From positions 1 through 18,551 of the forward strand of contig JAOZLT010000006.1 of NCBI GenBank assembly GCA_029934675.1: DNA of 18,551 bases, in the 5' to 3' direction. The notes beneath the pieces are model-generated. The model saw only the letters and a program-made list of their open reading frames with translations. It was not told the origin of the DNA and did no database searches. This DNA comes from Candidatus Altimarinota bacterium (lineage in GTDB: Bacteria > Patescibacteriota > Gracilibacteria > UM-FILTER-43-11). How positions within the stretch are numbered: position 1 is the first letter of the stretch; the number at the start of each line of letters is the position of its first letter. Shown here piece by piece: positions 18,396-18,551 of this stretch. A program made the translations under genes and the position numbers.

Positions 18396-18551
18396 CTAGC
18401 CTAAACTCTTCCTTATCCCCGCTGCCTTCTCAAGTTCATCCGAAAAATCCTCCTTATCCTTCATTTTCAAATAAATTGATGAAACAAGATTGCGGTGGAT
18501 AAAATGCTTAGTCTTAATCGGTCCAAGTTCTATTTTTAAATAATTTTCCAC
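18396..18551 (-). CDS. C-terminal 51 residues of an unrecognised protein, cut by the window edge
   Basis: An open frame enters from the right edge (the codon at 18551-18549 reads GTG) and ends at TAG 18396-18398 after 51 codons. The residues read VENYLKIELGPIKTKHFIHR, then further basic and acidic helix (KMKDKEDFSDELEKAAG). The composition and the palindrome 16 bp downstream support it as the end of a real gene. I cannot assign a family from this piece, and the true start lies outside the window. Confidence 0.55.
   Translation of the reverse strand: MENYLKIELGPIKTKHFIHRNLVSSIYLKMKDKEDFSDELEKAAGIRKSLG

Noticed and set aside
1..18551. Alternative genetic code with UGA as Gly or Trp (as in some CPR lineages)
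   Set aside because: All conserved genes are intact with standard stops, Gly and Trp use their normal codons, and no family motif requires UGA to be read.

Overview
The window looks like AT-rich chromosomal DNA from a small-genome, Gram-positive-like bacterium, most likely a member of the Candidate Phyla Radiation (Patescibacteria). This is an inference. It rests on sigma70-type promoters with very short or absent 5' leaders, an almost total lack of Shine-Dalgarno sequences, an LPSTG-anchored surface protein, a lipoprotein, small GIY-YIG nucleases, tRNAs with encoded CCA, and many tiny repeat elements between genes. No reading frame needs UGA as a sense codon, so the standard bacterial code fits. 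No rRNA, CRISPR array, integrase or complete insertion sequence was seen.

Left part (1-5216). An 11-residue-repeat protein runs off the left edge. It is divergent from a decayed copy of the surface-protein gene, which collides with a frameshifted glycosyltransferase remnant. Next comes a minus-strand pair: an HTH-plus-GHKL ATPase protein and a STAS-like (DUF4325-type) protein. Their promoter is embedded in seven copies of an 8-bp word set at exact multiples of 10 bp. A SdpI-family membrane protein, an unrecognised protein with a strong Shine-Dalgarno, and the LPSTG protein follow. The two surface-protein loci share a palindrome that overlaps -35 boxes facing both ways.

Middle part (5273-6403). 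A tRNA-Lys gene is followed by two identical 326-bp units. Each encodes a 77-residue GIY-YIG nuclease and ends with a fresh copy of the tRNA 3' end. A non-coding stretch with two related imperfect palindromes follows.

Housekeeping block (6404-13172). It holds a peroxiredoxin, a U32-family tRNA hydroxylation protein (TrhP/YegQ type), an ArfB-like ribosome rescue factor, a DEDDh exonuclease, CutA, an MscS channel, tRNA-Val with a partial 5' duplicate, a membrane-anchored methyltransferase, a leaderless two-gene operon of unknown function, and tRNA-Ala. The intergenic spaces carry REP/MITE-like elements.

Right part (13173-18551). A RhuM-family gene lies between two 96-bp direct repeats. It is followed by a thioredoxin-fold lipoprotein with a cytoplasmic redoxin partner, a CDP-alcohol phosphatidyltransferase with a large insertion inside its catalytic motif and a textbook terminator, an aspartate-type aminotransferase, a perfect 38-bp palindrome, and the C-terminal end of an unrecognised gene. 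The genes do not form one pathway. Recurring themes are redox defence (a peroxiredoxin and two thioredoxin-fold proteins), translation upkeep (TrhP, ArfB, tRNAs) and the cell envelope. All three tRNA genes have repeat or hairpin structures beside them, and two of them have duplicated pieces of themselves.
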